DNA of 64,000 nucleotides from Muricea muricata. Taxonomy: Eukaryota; Cnidaria; Anthozoa; Malacalcyonacea; Plexauridae. Positions within the stretch are counted from its first letter, which is position 1; every line of letters starts with the position of its first letter. Shown piece after piece: positions 12,959 to 23,950 of the stretch. The stretch is taken from assembly GCA_963855995.1 (NCBI GenBank), contig OY979729.1, positions 10,930,115-10,994,114 on the forward strand. Reading direction: 5' to 3'. The translations under genes were made by a program, and so were the position numbers. Below the pieces are notes generated by a model. It was given only the letters and a program-made list of their open reading frames with translations. It made no database searches and was not told where the DNA came from.

Positions 12959-13213
12959 CCATAGATATTAGAAAAAGGGATGGATTGGCAACTCTTCTGT
13001 TATCTATATTTTATCTTCAGTTGAGCACACCGGAAGCAAACATTGCCCAAAATGAATGGTATTTATGCTCATGAACTCAATTTCGTTCATGCGCATCATT
13101 ACCATAGCGAGTTGTGCAATGTTTGTTTCCGATTTATTCAAAATAACTGAACCGAAGATCGTGTATAGTTTTGAATAGCGTTGCCAATCCATTCCCCTTT
13201 CTAATATCTATGG
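12959..13213. mobile_element. MITE, 255 bp, with 5-bp target duplication TTTAG
   Basis: The ends CCATAGATATTAGAAA and TTTCTAATATCTATGG are perfect inverted copies. Pairing continues through GGATGGATTGGCAAC with small gaps. TTTAG flanks both sides (12954-12958 and 13214-13218). The superfamily is not assigned. Confidence 0.8.
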
Positions 13214-13218
13214 TTTAG

Positions 13219-15122
13219 CATCCATCCTCCATCCAACATGGTCCCAAGTCTTAAAATGTGACGTACTTCCGTCTTCAAAACCCAACAATAAATGAGCTAT
13301 TCATCAATATACATAGGTGGTGTTCCGTTGCTCCTCTAACTTTGCCTATCTTAACTATGTACATATTACCTAACCATATTTACAATATTTTAATTTAATG
13401 CGCAAGAATTGGGAACATTGTTAAATTGTGGTAGTTAGGCTGTGATATTACAGCGAAGTTAAATTTCTGCTAAATAATGCATGTTTCGTACTTCTACTCG
13501 ATTCGCGAAAAAATCCTTTGTCTTTTGCCTGTGTGTAATGTACTGACAAGAACTTACAGTGCACATCAAACCGTTTGGAACTCAAAGTTTGATCAGTTGA
13601 CCCTCCCCCCGCCAATCGTTTGACAATCCATTTCTTTAAATATCTTCAAATGTCTGGATAAAGGGGGGAGGGTTGAGGTAAATAGAGACCACTCTGCAAG
13701 AAAACTTAATCTATGAATGCTGGAATTGTCATTTCAGATGCCATAAAATTTTCAATTTGTTTTGGGTGTTTAAGATTTGAGCCATCCAGTTCGAACGGTT
13801 GCAGCCCAGTAAGATACGATCATCAGGTTATTGTATCTACTAAATTATTGGGATTATCACGGTTAGGGTTGGGGTTTGGGTCGGGGTTCATTTCGTACGC
13901 ATGAAATGACAAATCTAATAAGTATTGGAATTATCAGACGTCGTACCAGTAATTTTATTGCTGGGTTACAACGCTCGGATCGGTTGTTTGAGCAAGGCAG
14001 TCACACTAGGATTATGAAATTTGTGGACTTGATAAGGTTGAAGAGTTCGTGTGATAAAATTCCGTTATTTCCCTCGAAAAGTCCCGAACTTACTGTTGAT
14101 GAGCCAACCACATCAAAGCAGTTTCTGAAAGCTGATTTTGATTGGCTCAATAACAGAGAGTTGAGAAATTTTTGAGACTTATCAAACGAATTCCTCAAAT
14201 GAACTGATCAACATTTTGCGGAGCGCTTCCAATGGCACAGTTGTTAAATGTGGTTTGGCCAGGGTTTGGCTTGCGCTTGCTCTTCCCATCGTGAGCCCAC
14301 TGTATTCTCGGAAAAAAGTCCGCGCAGTACTTCATCGTATACAAATCATACACTATTTAGATTTAAGTGAGCTATTTAATACTTGTTTAATGTTCCAGGA
14401 AGCCTAGCTGCCTTTATCATGGTGTATGTATATTATGAATTATGGTGTATGTATATTATTAATTTGTTGATGTGGTCAGATGAATATTGTGAGAAAAACT
14501 TAGCTAGCAACTTTAAATACTCCGTCTTGTACTATTGTTCCCAGTTAACTGTGAAATGACCAGTATTTTTTTAGCAAATCTGACCACCAACCGGCAGTAA
14601 AGCTTGTGATTTTGATTACTTTTGTGTGCTTGCAGTAATAAAAAATATGTTCCTGATTATATAATATACTAATAGAATTCTGTGTTAAATTTTATTTTTA
14701 TATTTTCAAGAAATTCTTACCATGAGGTATACAAACATGCAATGACAATATTATCACTTTTAAACCATTGTAAAAGTTATTGTTTTTGCAGTTACCTGGG
14801 AACAATGGCATTCTCCTAAATTGCTATGTGCTTGAACAGATTAATTGAAGTTATTGTTCCCCAAGTGTATTCATCAAATATCATTTGCATATATGCCTTC
14901 CTCTAAGTCTCTGAACTGTTTGAAATACTATAGAGTATTGAATATTTTATAATGATTGTTGGTTGTAGACCATGCAGACTTCTTTCATGAAAAAAGTCAA
15001 CTTTTCCACTTCAAACATGTTTAAATAAGTTTCTAAAATTTCATCTATGACAGTAGAACGTTGATATGAATATCTGGGATGTAACAGAATACTAATTAAT
15101 GGTTCACACTTTGCAATTTTCA
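13219..15122. other. No gene seen; unassigned AT-rich DNA
   Basis: Contains a degenerate telomere-like G/T run at 13860-13890 (GGTTAGGG, TTGGGG, TTTGGG, TCGGGG) and a short inverted CCCTCCCCCC / GGGGGGAGGG pair at about 13600-13677. The longest frame (99 codons, 13876-14175) has no motif I recognise. Confidence 0.45.
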
Positions 15123-15679
15123 ATCGGTGGCTTTTTAACCTTAAATAAATCAATCTTGTGCATAATATTCCTTTTATAGCTGTTAGAAACTTGCAGAATT
15201 GTTTATTCTTGTGCAATAGTCGGTCAGTCTCGTGCGATGTTCGTTTAGTATTATTGGTTTTTAATATATTGCCAAGGTTGGCAACTAAATGTTAATAAGT
15301 TGCCTAAAAACATACAAATTTCATGAAAAGTAATAGTAATAACAGAAACTACAGCATGTTGGACATGGAAAATTTTACTACATTCTTACTAATTTTCGCC
15401 AAATTCTTTCCAAAGTATGAGAAAAAAGCGAGAGTTTTGAAGGGTTTTTCAGCGTCAAAAATATTTTTTTAAAACCTATGCTGTGGGGTCGCCCGATCAA
15501 CGAATTTGTGATATTTTTGAATTTTCCTGTCTTCTCTTATTAGCTCACATATTTTTGCTGCAATTTCAGCCAACTGACTGACAATCGCACGAGAAAAAAA
15601 ACAATTCCGCGAGTTTCTAACAGCTGTAAAAGGAATATTATGCACAAGACTGATTGATTTAAGGTTTAAAACCACCGAT
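15123..15679. mobile_element. Foldback element, arms of about 107 bp
   Basis: ATCGGTGG at the left and CCACCGAT at the right begin arms sharing long words such as TGCATAATATTCCTTTTA and its complement near 15600-15640. Arms are 15123-15229 and 15571-15679, imperfect, with an AT-rich centre and no coding frame. Confidence 0.75.
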
Positions 15680-15864
15680 TTCTGGGCCACCTCTATGCTC
15701 AAACATGCCTTTTTATTTGTGTGTGTGTCAGTGTGTGTGTGTACTCAAATAAATTGACAGTTTAGTAACAAAGCTACAGTTTACATTAGCCTGTTCATGC
15801 TGCTGAAACCAAGTCAATGTCCCTAAATATGCAAACGAACTAAAAAACCTTTAATTTTGCTTTT

Positions 15865-16092
15865 ATTCTTGGGTTTCACGTGACGTCATAAATTTCACTG
15901 GGGGTCAACTCCAAATCGATACACTGTCATCAGACTGAAAAAAATTTCACTGTATGTGTTGACCTTGTGTTTGGCAGCAAATGTGTGCAATTTCGTGAGA
16001 TTTCTTTGCTCCAGTGCAGTACAATCATCAATACATTTTGGGTTGACCCCCACTCAGACTTACTGAAAAAGGTTCCAGTGAAACCCAAGAAT
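15865..16092. mobile_element. Small foldback with a TGACGTCA-containing arm
   Basis: ATTCTTGGGTTTCAC at the left is the inverse of GTGAAACCCAAGAAT at the right. A second inner pair is GGGGGTCAAC and GTTGACCCCC. The left arm includes CACGTGACGTCA, which combines E-box and CRE words. Confidence 0.7.
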
Positions 16093-16250
16093 ACACGCCA
16101 TATTTATTCATTTGTTAATAATTCTTTTTATAATATAGCATTTGTAAATTCTGAACTCTGATTGGCTAAGAGCCGTGTTGATATAACTCTTTGTCAACAC
16201 GGAAAATTTCCCGCCACTCTTCTGTTAAAGTTCTTTGTGCTATATTATAA

Positions 16251-16441
16251 AAGAAATATAAAACATTTTTTCCGTATTGATATACAGTTATATCAACACT
16301 CGTGAAAATTGGAAAAACTCGAAATTGTGTGAAAGCACTCCGCCCTGCGGGCGTCGTGTTTCCACACAATTTCTCGTTTTTCCAATTTCCACTTGTGCTG
16401 ATATAACTGTATATCAACACGGAAAATGTTTTATATTTCTT
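16251..16441. mobile_element. Palindromic element, 191 bp, GC-rich tip
   Basis: AAGAAATATAAAACATTTT at the left pairs with AAAATGTTTTATATTTCTT at the right, and ATATACAGTTATATCAACAC with its inverse. The tip carries CCGCCCTGCGGGCG. Upstream, 16116-16250 repeats parts of the arm (GTGTTGATATAAC, TTGTCAACACGGAAA) next to CTGATTGGCTAAGAGC, so the full element may start near 16116. Confidence 0.75.
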
Positions 16442-17166
16442 AAATTATACACTATTCATTTGCTAATGTTTTTGTGCAGCTATTTTTTGGCAGCATAATT
16501 TTTACTCTGTGTAAGTTTCAGTAACGCGAGATAACTCTGAAAATCATTTGCGAAACTTCAGAAAAATGAGAAAATCAAGTTGGCTGTTTTTTTCATAGCT
16601 TTTAAGGTGAGGCATCCAATTGGCCTGCGACAAGATGAGGTATGACGAGGCGTACAGATATCTGTGTTCCATCATTGGACATGAACCTGTATATGGTACA
16701 TAACCATGCCAATGAGGTAGGCTGGGGTGGGTTTGTGACATCGTAAAGATGTTGGAGATCCATCTGTCTTGTATGAATTCGTTATCATTGGCTCTTTTCT
16801 TGTTTGAAAGACAGGTGTATATCTTATTAAAGTTAACTAAAAACATGCAATTAAATAGTTCATTGCTGTTAACCCTGTGTCTCAGATGCTTGCACATTGG
16901 TTGTTTTTATTGAATTGACATAAAAATAAGATTAAGCCACTGTCTATGGTAGAGGTGGCTGGATCCAGAAAGGTTTTTCAGGTTAGAGCTGGTTCATCGG
17001 AGCTGCCTGATTCATCTTCATTTGGACTTTGGCTGCCTTCTGCTGGACACTTCTCATTCTGAAGTATTACATACACCTTGTTCAGTGTCGGACTCATGCA
17101 AGAAATTATGTTATTGTCAGGCAAGTATTGCTAGCTTCATTGAAGTATCTAATCTTCTATAGTCTA

Positions 17167-18690
17167 CAGTGCGAACCATGGTATTAGTTTTATAAGATAT
17201 TTATGCCGTACGTATTCAAAATGAGCAGTGTTATTCATTAAAACTTACGAACATCATAACAAAGTTGTGAGAAGATCCTGGCGATGTTGATATTTGATGT
17301 TAGTCACATGACTGAAAAAATATGGCGCTGTTTCATATTTCATGCGGACCACGCTATTAGTTTTAAAAATATGATAACACGATAAGACGTCGTTTTTAAC
17401 TTAATTGGAAGTGGAAACGACATTCTTTAACCAAAAACAGCATAGGTAACAACAAGAGAATGTTTTAGTTAGAAAATAAACGAACTTGGGGTCATAGTTG
17501 AAGGGATTTTCAAAGATTACGTAGAACGGTGGAAAAGAGGGATTCTGGACTTCTAAAATGGATAAGAATGGGAGGTATTAGGCGTTTGAAGGAGAACTGT
17601 TCGTAAATTATCATGATCAACGTCTATCAACATTTTGAGAAAGTTTGCTTTGCCATATATTTTCAAAACTAGCAATGATGGATTCCTGGTAAGCAATAAT
17701 AATTCTAAAAGTACCTCCACTGGTGTCGTGGAATAAACGTTTGGAACTGGATTGAGGCAAAAAAATGCTTGAGAACACAACAGAAGTTTGTCCTTTTGAC
17801 GGGCAGACGAAATCAGCATGATAAAGCTTGGAAAATGCATGCATGGATTAGATTATTGATATTGAATGATGGTATGTGCCCGGCGAGGCTAAGGATCAAC
17901 AAAAAAGTGGTAAAGTAAACGAGCTCTGCTGGTAACAGCGGAAATAGGGATCAGAGGTCTCTTTTGCACATTTAGGCATATATGAAGACATGTTGGTTGC
18001 TAATAATACGGATCTAAATGATCGTTCTACCACTTCTTTGGCAGTATCTAAAACCTTTCATCAGAAGTTCCTTTTCCCAGCATTAGGGCATTATCATGCA
18101 CTTTTCGCTTAATCCAGTTTCTTCCATGAGAGTTGATAAGGTATATTTTTAGAATCATTATTGCTTACCAGGAATCCATCATTGCTAGTTTTGAAGATAT
18201 ATGGCAAAGCAAACTTTCTCAAAATGTTGGCAGACGTTGATCATGATAATTTACGAACAGTTCTTCTTCAAACGCCTAATACCTCCCATTCTTATTCATT
18301 TTAGAAATCCAGAATCCCTCTTTTCCACCGTTCCACGTAATCTTTGAAAAATCCTTCAACTATGACACCAAGTTCATTTATTTTCTAACTAAAACATTCC
18401 CTTGTTGTTACCTATGCTGTTTTTGGTTAAAGAATGTCATTTCCACTTCCAATTAAGTTAAAAACGACGTCCTATTGTGTTATCATATTTTTAAAACTAA
18501 TAGCGTGGTCCACCTCAAATATGAAACAGTACCGTATTTTTTCAGTCATGTGACTAACATCAAATATCAACATCGCCAAGATCTTCTCACAATTTTGTTT
18601 TGATGTTCGTAAGTTTTAATGAATAGCAATGCTCATTTTGAATACGTGCAGCATAAATATCTTATAAAACTAATACCATGGTTCGCACTG
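17167..18690. mobile_element. 1.5-kb foldback transposon with ~540-bp inverted arms and TA target site
   Basis: The left arm (17167-17706) starts CAGTGCGAACCATGG and the right arm (about 18150-18690) ends CCATGGTTCGCACTG. The arms pair along their whole length with scattered mismatches and small indels, around a spacer of about 445 bp. TA flanks both ends, as expected for the Tc1/mariner superfamily. The arm contains an internal imperfect copy of its own start (a word like CGCTATTAGTTTTAAAAATA). Open frames in the left arm (up to 95 codons) have no transposase motif, so it is probably non-autonomous. Confidence 0.85.
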
Positions 18691-19350
18691 TATATAAAAT
18701 TGGGCCCTTTGCATTATCAGTGCCATTTTTGACAATACATGATGGAAAAGATGTGAAGAATGCTTTTGTGAAGGCATGTAGTAGTTTTGCTACACTCTGT
18801 CCCTCTCTCTGATACAAGTTCATGGCATTCTGCCATCTATCATGTGCTGAGGCATAAATTTTGTGCACGAGGAGGGGTTTGAAACCCTCTGGGGCATACC
18901 AGTCACTTTCGCGGTCATTAAAAACAGAGTTTGTGAAAAAAACACTGACTTATTAGTTGCAAAATTTTGAGTAAATTTATCAGAAGAATTGCTACGGCAA
19001 GTTTATATTGAAAAGTGGGTGCATACTGGTAGAATAAAAACGTAAAATGTTTACTTTTCTGCGAGTTGTAGTGGATGAACTTGCTTTTTACAATTCATTC
19101 AGTGTCTGAATCTTTATTGCGATGAGTGTAGGACATGAGTGGCTTATATGACAGCAATTCTTGTCTGCGAAGGGATATGTTTGCATAATGTTCTTCCTGT
19201 CCCAATGCACTTCCCTAAAAAACCAATCAAGGTAAGGTTTTAAAATTCCTGTTTGGAGTAACAAACTGATAAAAAAAAAGGATCAGGCAAAATGATATGT
19301 GTAGTAAAAACGTAAAGGCCCAGTCAATATGTATGTCTGATGTTTGACCC

Positions 19351-19593
19351 CAGGTCTGGTTGATTGCGGGTCCTGAAATATCACAAATGATAGAGGAGTT
19401 CAAGAAGATGAACAGCGTAGCCGAGTTTGGTTGTATTCTAGTGCACGCCATGACTTCAAAGTATCCGCGTGTTTCTGTGCCGATACGTTGGAGTCACAGC
19501 TGTCCTTTCCCAGAATTGCAAAAAAGCCACGGGTGTGCGGGTATTACCCGTGAGGAAGGTTTGCAAAATGGGCAGTCACTGAGGAAGTTTTAA
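19351..19593 (+). pseudogene. Possible decayed exon of a repeated invertebrate ORF
   Basis: After an acceptor-like TTGACCCCAG, the frame reads VWLIAGPEISQMIEEFKKMN and continues to a stop at 19593. The GPEI-x-x-MI-x-EF pattern reminds me, from memory only, of domain-like repeats found in many cnidarian predicted proteins linked to transposons. No ATG opens the frame and the preceding in-frame codons include a stop, so it is at most an exon or a fragment. After about 30 codons the composition stops looking coding. Confidence 0.25.
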
Positions 19594-19798
19594 TGCCAAC
19601 ACACTAGATAATGTTTCCTGAACACTAACATAACAAAAAATTGATCTGTTTCCAGAAATTGATCTATTCAAGTAATCATGCCTTCTTTCTGAAAAAAATA
19701 GTGATTCATTCTCAAGATTCATTCTGATCTTCAGTTTGGAAAGCCCAGCATTCGCAACATTTTGAGGAAGGTTTGCAAACTTTGAAAATTTTGCTCGG

Positions 19799-20053
19799 AT
19801 GAAAGTTCAACACTTTTTGCCACTCTGTCCTTTCCTCATGAAAGCACTGGTCGAAACATCGATACACGCGTCGATTATTCATGGTTCTCAATGGGTGGAA
19901 AATCAGTATGTGGATCTTGAATCACTAATGTCATGTGTGATAGAAGAAGAAGATGAACTTATGTTTGTCCAAGTCCAACATGCTGCTGAATTCTGTCACG
20001 TATTTGGGCAAGTATCTCCGTGTCCGGACTCGGGCCTCGCGTCCGGAAAATAG
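19799..20053 (+). CDS. Unrecognised 84-codon ORF
   Basis: ATG-initiated frame with an acidic centre (IEEEDELMFVQVQ) and several His/Cys residues. It lies about 200 bp downstream of the exon-like fragment above and could belong to the same decayed element. I recognise no family, and chance is a serious alternative. Confidence 0.15.
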   Translation: MKVQHFLPLCPFLMKALVETSIHASIIHGSQWVENQYVDLESLMSCVIEEEDELMFVQVQHAAEFCHVFGQVSPCPDSGLASGK

Positions 20054-20167
20054 CAGATTTCGTTACGTTTCGTCTTTAAGGGGGTGCAACCTTTATTCTT
20101 TTGAGGCGTTTTGGACGGGAAAAAACATAAGGGGCTGACTAATTAAATGTTGGCCTCTTTTTTTACC

Positions 20168-21173
20168 GATTAAATTAGGTTTTCAAGGTTCAATTCTTGA
20201 GCAATATAGATGTACACTTTAAATTGACACGTCACTGGAAACTGAGACCTTCATTGCTCTCCTATTTCTCCTTGGTGGCTTTATCAAGAGTTGTGTGTTG
20301 GGCTCTTTTGCGAAAAAAACGTTTTAAGAAAAGAGTGGCCCAGGGGAGGACCTATTAAATTAAGTTTCCAGGTTCAATTCCTGGGGCCGGTTGTAACAAA
20401 GGCGTTTAGCGTAAACGGTGGATAAGTGAAATTTAAAAATCACTTTTACACCTAGTACGGGATCGAAATTACGAGTTTAAAAAAATGAATATTTAGTTTT
20501 ATAAATAATTGTTCTTCTCAGGTCAAATAACTTTAGCTGGTTTGTTTATACAACATGCAAACTTGTTTTATATTTTTCACTTATCCACCGTTTAAGCTAA
20601 ACACCTTTGATACAACCGGCCCCTGGAGCAATATAGATGTGCACTAACCAATGGTTACAAGCGTGACAATACTGTATGTGGTAAGGTACCGTACATTACT
20701 TATACTAGGTATAGGTTATAGCTTACGTATACCTCAGTATAGTAAGTAGACTATAGTCTGATATGCAAGTAAATATGTTTAATTTTCTCCTTATTTTATG
20801 ATAGTTGACTGGATATGAGTGAACTTGTTACCAACTGGACCGGCGTGATGTTGTATGAAGAGAGAGTGCCAACCAGATGAAGCCATAAACATGAAACGTC
20901 ATGATAAGACGGGACCAGTTGAAGCCACAACCATTCAAAGATATAGTGAAAGTAAGTTTGTTAATTTTATTTTGTCGTTTCCATTTTCTTTGTCAGCCCA
21001 GTTTTTGGTTACAATGGGCGGTAGTTGCAGTCAAGAACACACAAAAACATAGGTGGCCAATTACAATATTTTCTACTATGTTTTATGTCACATTGTAACC
21101 TTATTAACATGCTTTCTACTGCGTTTTATTGTGTCACGCCTGTAACCTTATTACAAAGTTTAAAAAGCATTGC
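20168..21173 (+). repeat. Diverged copies of the 487-bp family, interrupted by a MITE
   Basis: A T-arm-like CCAGGTTCAATTCCTGG occurs at 20368-20384, split at its last base by the MITE at 20384-20622. A more decayed version sits near 20185 (GGTTCAATTCTTGAG). A diverged body follows from 20626, with TTAATTTTCTCCTTATTTTA near 20778 and ATGAAGAGAG at 20855. The relationship to the three regular units downstream is clear, but indels shift every reading frame. Confidence 0.75.
20384..20622. mobile_element. PIF/Harbinger-type MITE, CTG target duplication
   Basis: GGGCCGGTTGTAACAAAGGC at the left pairs with the inverted end, which includes CCTTTGATACAACCGGCCC. CTG flanks both ends (20381-20383 and 20623-20625). 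A 3-bp CWG or TWA duplication is typical of PIF/Harbinger elements. Removing the element and one CTG restores the uninterrupted CCAGGTTCAATTCCTGG-AG of the host repeat. Two further copies of the family lie in the palindrome arms. Confidence 0.88.
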
Positions 21174-22634
21174 CCCTGGAGGGGACCTAATTAGAGTGGA
21201 CCTAATTAGGTTTCCAGGTTCAATTCCTGGAGACAAAAAGTTGTGCACTAATTGATATATACACTAACTGTACTTAGTATAGTTAGTAGAAGTAAGTATA
21301 CTAAATTTACAATAGTGTAGCATTAATTTTCTCCTTATTTTATGCCGGTTGCCTGGATATGAGTTGCTTGTTACCCACTGCACCGGCGTGATGTTCTATG
21401 AAGAGAGAAATCCAACCAGAAGGAACCATAAGCAGCAATGATAAAACGAGACCAACCGAAGCCAACAAAGATCCAAGATAGAGTGAACGTAAGTTTGTTA
21501 ACTTATTTTGTCATTTCCACTTTCTTTGCAAGTTCAGTTTTTTCGTTTTAATAAAAATTGATATCACAAACAAACGTTGCAAGTGTCCGTGGTGCAGTGA
21601 AAAGCACAGAAATACATGTATCTACGTTACCATATTTACTTCAAAGTTCTTAAAAAAAGGCCCTGGAGGGTACCTAATTAGGATGGACCTAATTAGGTTT
21701 CCAGGTTCAATTCCTGGAGACAAAAAGTTGTGCACTAATTGATATATACACTAACTGTACTTAGTATAGTTAGTAGAAGTAAGTATACTAAATTTACAAT
21801 AGTGTAACATTAATTTTCTCCTTATTTTATGCTGGTTGCCTGGATATGAGTTGCTTGTTACCCACTGCACCGGCGTGATGTTCTATGAAGAGAGAAAGCC
21901 AACCAGAAGGAACCATAAGCAGCAATGATAAAACGAGACCAACCGAAGCCAACAAAGATCCAAGATAGAGTGAACGTAAGTTTGTTAACTTATTTTGTCA
22001 TTTCCACTTTCTTTGCAAGTTCAGTTTTTTCGTTTCAATAAAAATTGATATCACAAACAAACGTTGCAAGTGTCCGTGGTGCAGTGAAAAGCACAGAAAT
22101 ACATGTATCTACGTTACCATATTTACTTCAAAGTGCTTAAAAAAAGGCCCTGGAGGGTACCTAATTAGAGTGGACCTAATTACGTTTCCAGGTTCAATTC
22201 CTGGAGACAAAAAGTTGTGCACTAATTGATATATACACTAACTGTACTTAGTATAGTTAGTAGAAGTAAGTATACTAAATTTACAATAGTGTAACATTAA
22301 TTTTCTCCTCATTTTATGCCGGTTGCCTGGATATGAGTTGCTTGTTACCCACTGCACCGGCGTGATGTTCTATGAAGAGAGAAAGCCAACCAGAAGGAAC
22401 CATAAGCAGCCATGATAAAGCGAGACCAACCGAAGCCAACAAAGATCCAAGATAGAGTGAACGTAAGTTTGTTAACTTATTTTGTCCTTTCCCCTTTCTT
22501 TGTGAGTTCAGTTTTTTCGTTTCAATAAAAATTGATATCACAAACAAACGTTGCAAGTGTCCGTGGTGCAGTGAAAAGCACAGAAATACATGTATCTACG
22601 TTACCATATTTACTTCAAAGTTCTTAAAAAAAGG
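21174..22634 (+). repeat. Three head-to-tail units of 487 bp with a T-arm-like motif
   Basis: Units start with CCCTGGAGGG at 21174, 21661 and 22148, exactly 487 bases apart, and a fourth start at 22635 leads into diverged DNA. Each has (i) CCAGGTTCAATTCCTGG, a 5-bp stem with a TTCAATT loop that matches a tRNA T-arm and Pol III B box, (ii) a TA-rich stretch with small palindromes, (iii) ATTAATTTTCTCCTTATTTTATG, and (iv) ATGAAGAGAGAAA followed after about 90 bases by a splice-donor-like GTAAGTTTG. Frames after the ATG differ between copies and meet stops, so I do not call them genes. No clear A box is present. Confidence 0.9.
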
Positions 22635-23049
22635 CCCTGGAGGGGACCTAATTAGAGTGGACCTAATTGGGTTTCCAGGTTCAATTCCTGGAGCCATATA
22701 GATGAGCACTTGATGACCATACAGAAGTAAGTATACTAGATATAAACTAATATCAGGTGCTTACAGTTCTTTATAGTAACTCCTTGAATACCTCAAAAAA
22801 CTAAAGGTGTTAACACCTCTTAAGTTTGTTTGGTCAAGAATACCTCAAAGAGGTAATGCTTAATCCCTTAGGAAGTAAAGGTTAACCACTTAGAATTTTC
22901 GTAAAAACACCTCAATTTACTATAGTTTTCCAAGTTTTGGTAAGGTTAACTATAACTGTACGCACTAACTATACTAGATATATGTTTTACCTAAGTATAC
23001 CTTAGTAAAGTAAATGGACTGTAGTCTATAATATCCTAGTAAATATGTT

Positions 23050-23250
23050 CAATTTCCTCTTTATTTTATGATGGTCGACGATGTGTTCTATGAAGAAAGG
23101 ATGCCAACCAACCTCGTCCTAATGCCAACCAGATGAACCATAAGCAGCATCAAACGAGACTAACCGAAGCCACGACCATCAAAAGATAGAGTGAAATTAA
23201 GTAAGTTTGATTATTTTACTTTGTTTTTATTTTCGTTTTTCGGTGTTAAC
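23050..23250 (+). repeat. Diverged copy of the 487-bp family body
   Basis: Holds TTATTTTATGATGGTCGAC, ATGAAGAAAGGATGCCAACC and, after about 100 bases, a donor-like AAGTAAGTTTG. Its mirror partner is at about 55490-55625 on the minus strand. Confidence 0.75.
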
Positions 23251-23270
23251 TCCTGGTTGTTGCAGTCTAA

Positions 23271-23503
23271 AGGCTGTTTTCCAGTTACGCGTTTTTCACA
23301 CGTACGTACACGCACGTAAAAGTCTAAATCAATATCAATGTTACATTTGAAATGAATAAATGTTTTGATGGAGAGAACTCATCATTCCCTACGAGTTAGC
23401 ATACTTTAGTGATTCTACTTGTTAAATACAAACTACTTAGAAGAGTTTAAACTTTTACGTGCGTGCAGGTACGTATACAAAACGGATAACTGGAAACCAG
23501 CCT
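23271..23503. mobile_element. MITE with TAA target duplication, left arm only
   Basis: The ends AGGCTGTTTTCCAGTTA and TAACTGGAAACCAGCCT are inverted copies (15 of 17 match). TAA flanks both sides (23268-23270, 23504-23506). The mirrored right-arm site lacks the element but reads TAATAA on the corresponding strand. Confidence 0.85.
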
Positions 23504-23534
23504 TAAAGCACAAAAAAACATAGCGATTATCATT

Positions 23535-23929
23535 TAACACTTATTGACTGAGACCGAGGGAAACAGTATGTTTTGTGGACCAGAGACTGTCGATGTTTCC
23601 CGAGGCGAAGCCGAGGGAAACATCGACAGTCGAGGGTCCACAAAACATACTGCTTTCCCGAGGTCTCAGTCAATAAGTATTTTATTATATACTGAGTGTC
23701 AAAAGAGAAGAAAAGTACCACAAATCAATCAAACATGTGTAAAAAGGATTACCTTTTACCTGACAAGGCTCCGTGAGGCTCTGTGGATTTGTTATTTACC
23801 GGTGAATAAAAGTAATGTCCACCGCTTAGCAACGTTGCCAGGGAGACAGCAGAATTTCTCCACTATCACGTGATACGTTCTTAACCAATAAGAAACAGGA
23901 ATAAATGATGAACTTTGACATTCAGTATA
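23535..23929. mobile_element. Palindrome-headed MITE of ~395 bp, left arm only
   Basis: One end is a near-perfect hairpin of about 140 bp: ACACTTATTGACTGAGACC to GGTCTCAGTCAATAAGT with the GC tip CGAGGCGAAGCCGAG. The remainder is a unique body ending ATTCAGTATATAATAA. The mirrored right-arm site (near 55383-55395) is empty. Related copies lie at 33639-34404 and 44894-45260. Apparent reading frames come from the hairpin and are not genes. Confidence 0.85.
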
Positions 23930-23950
23930 TAATAATATATTTTCTACTAT

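Larger units (their letters stand above)
18691..20167. other. Mostly unassigned; two frames of possible decayed coding origin
   Basis: No complete gene. A short exon-like frame near 19351 and an 84-codon frame at 19799-20053 are the only gene-like stretches. The first is listed separately. Confidence 0.4.

Noticed and set aside
21214..21230. Functional tRNA genes in the 487-bp units
   Set aside because: The T-arm-like hairpin is perfect, but no D-arm, anticodon arm or acceptor stem can be formed upstream.
23544..23873. 109-codon frame, also found in the copies at 33676-33921, 34005-34313 and 44978-45223
   Set aside because: It reads through a MITE hairpin; the mirror frame on the other strand and the variable tip show it is not a protein.
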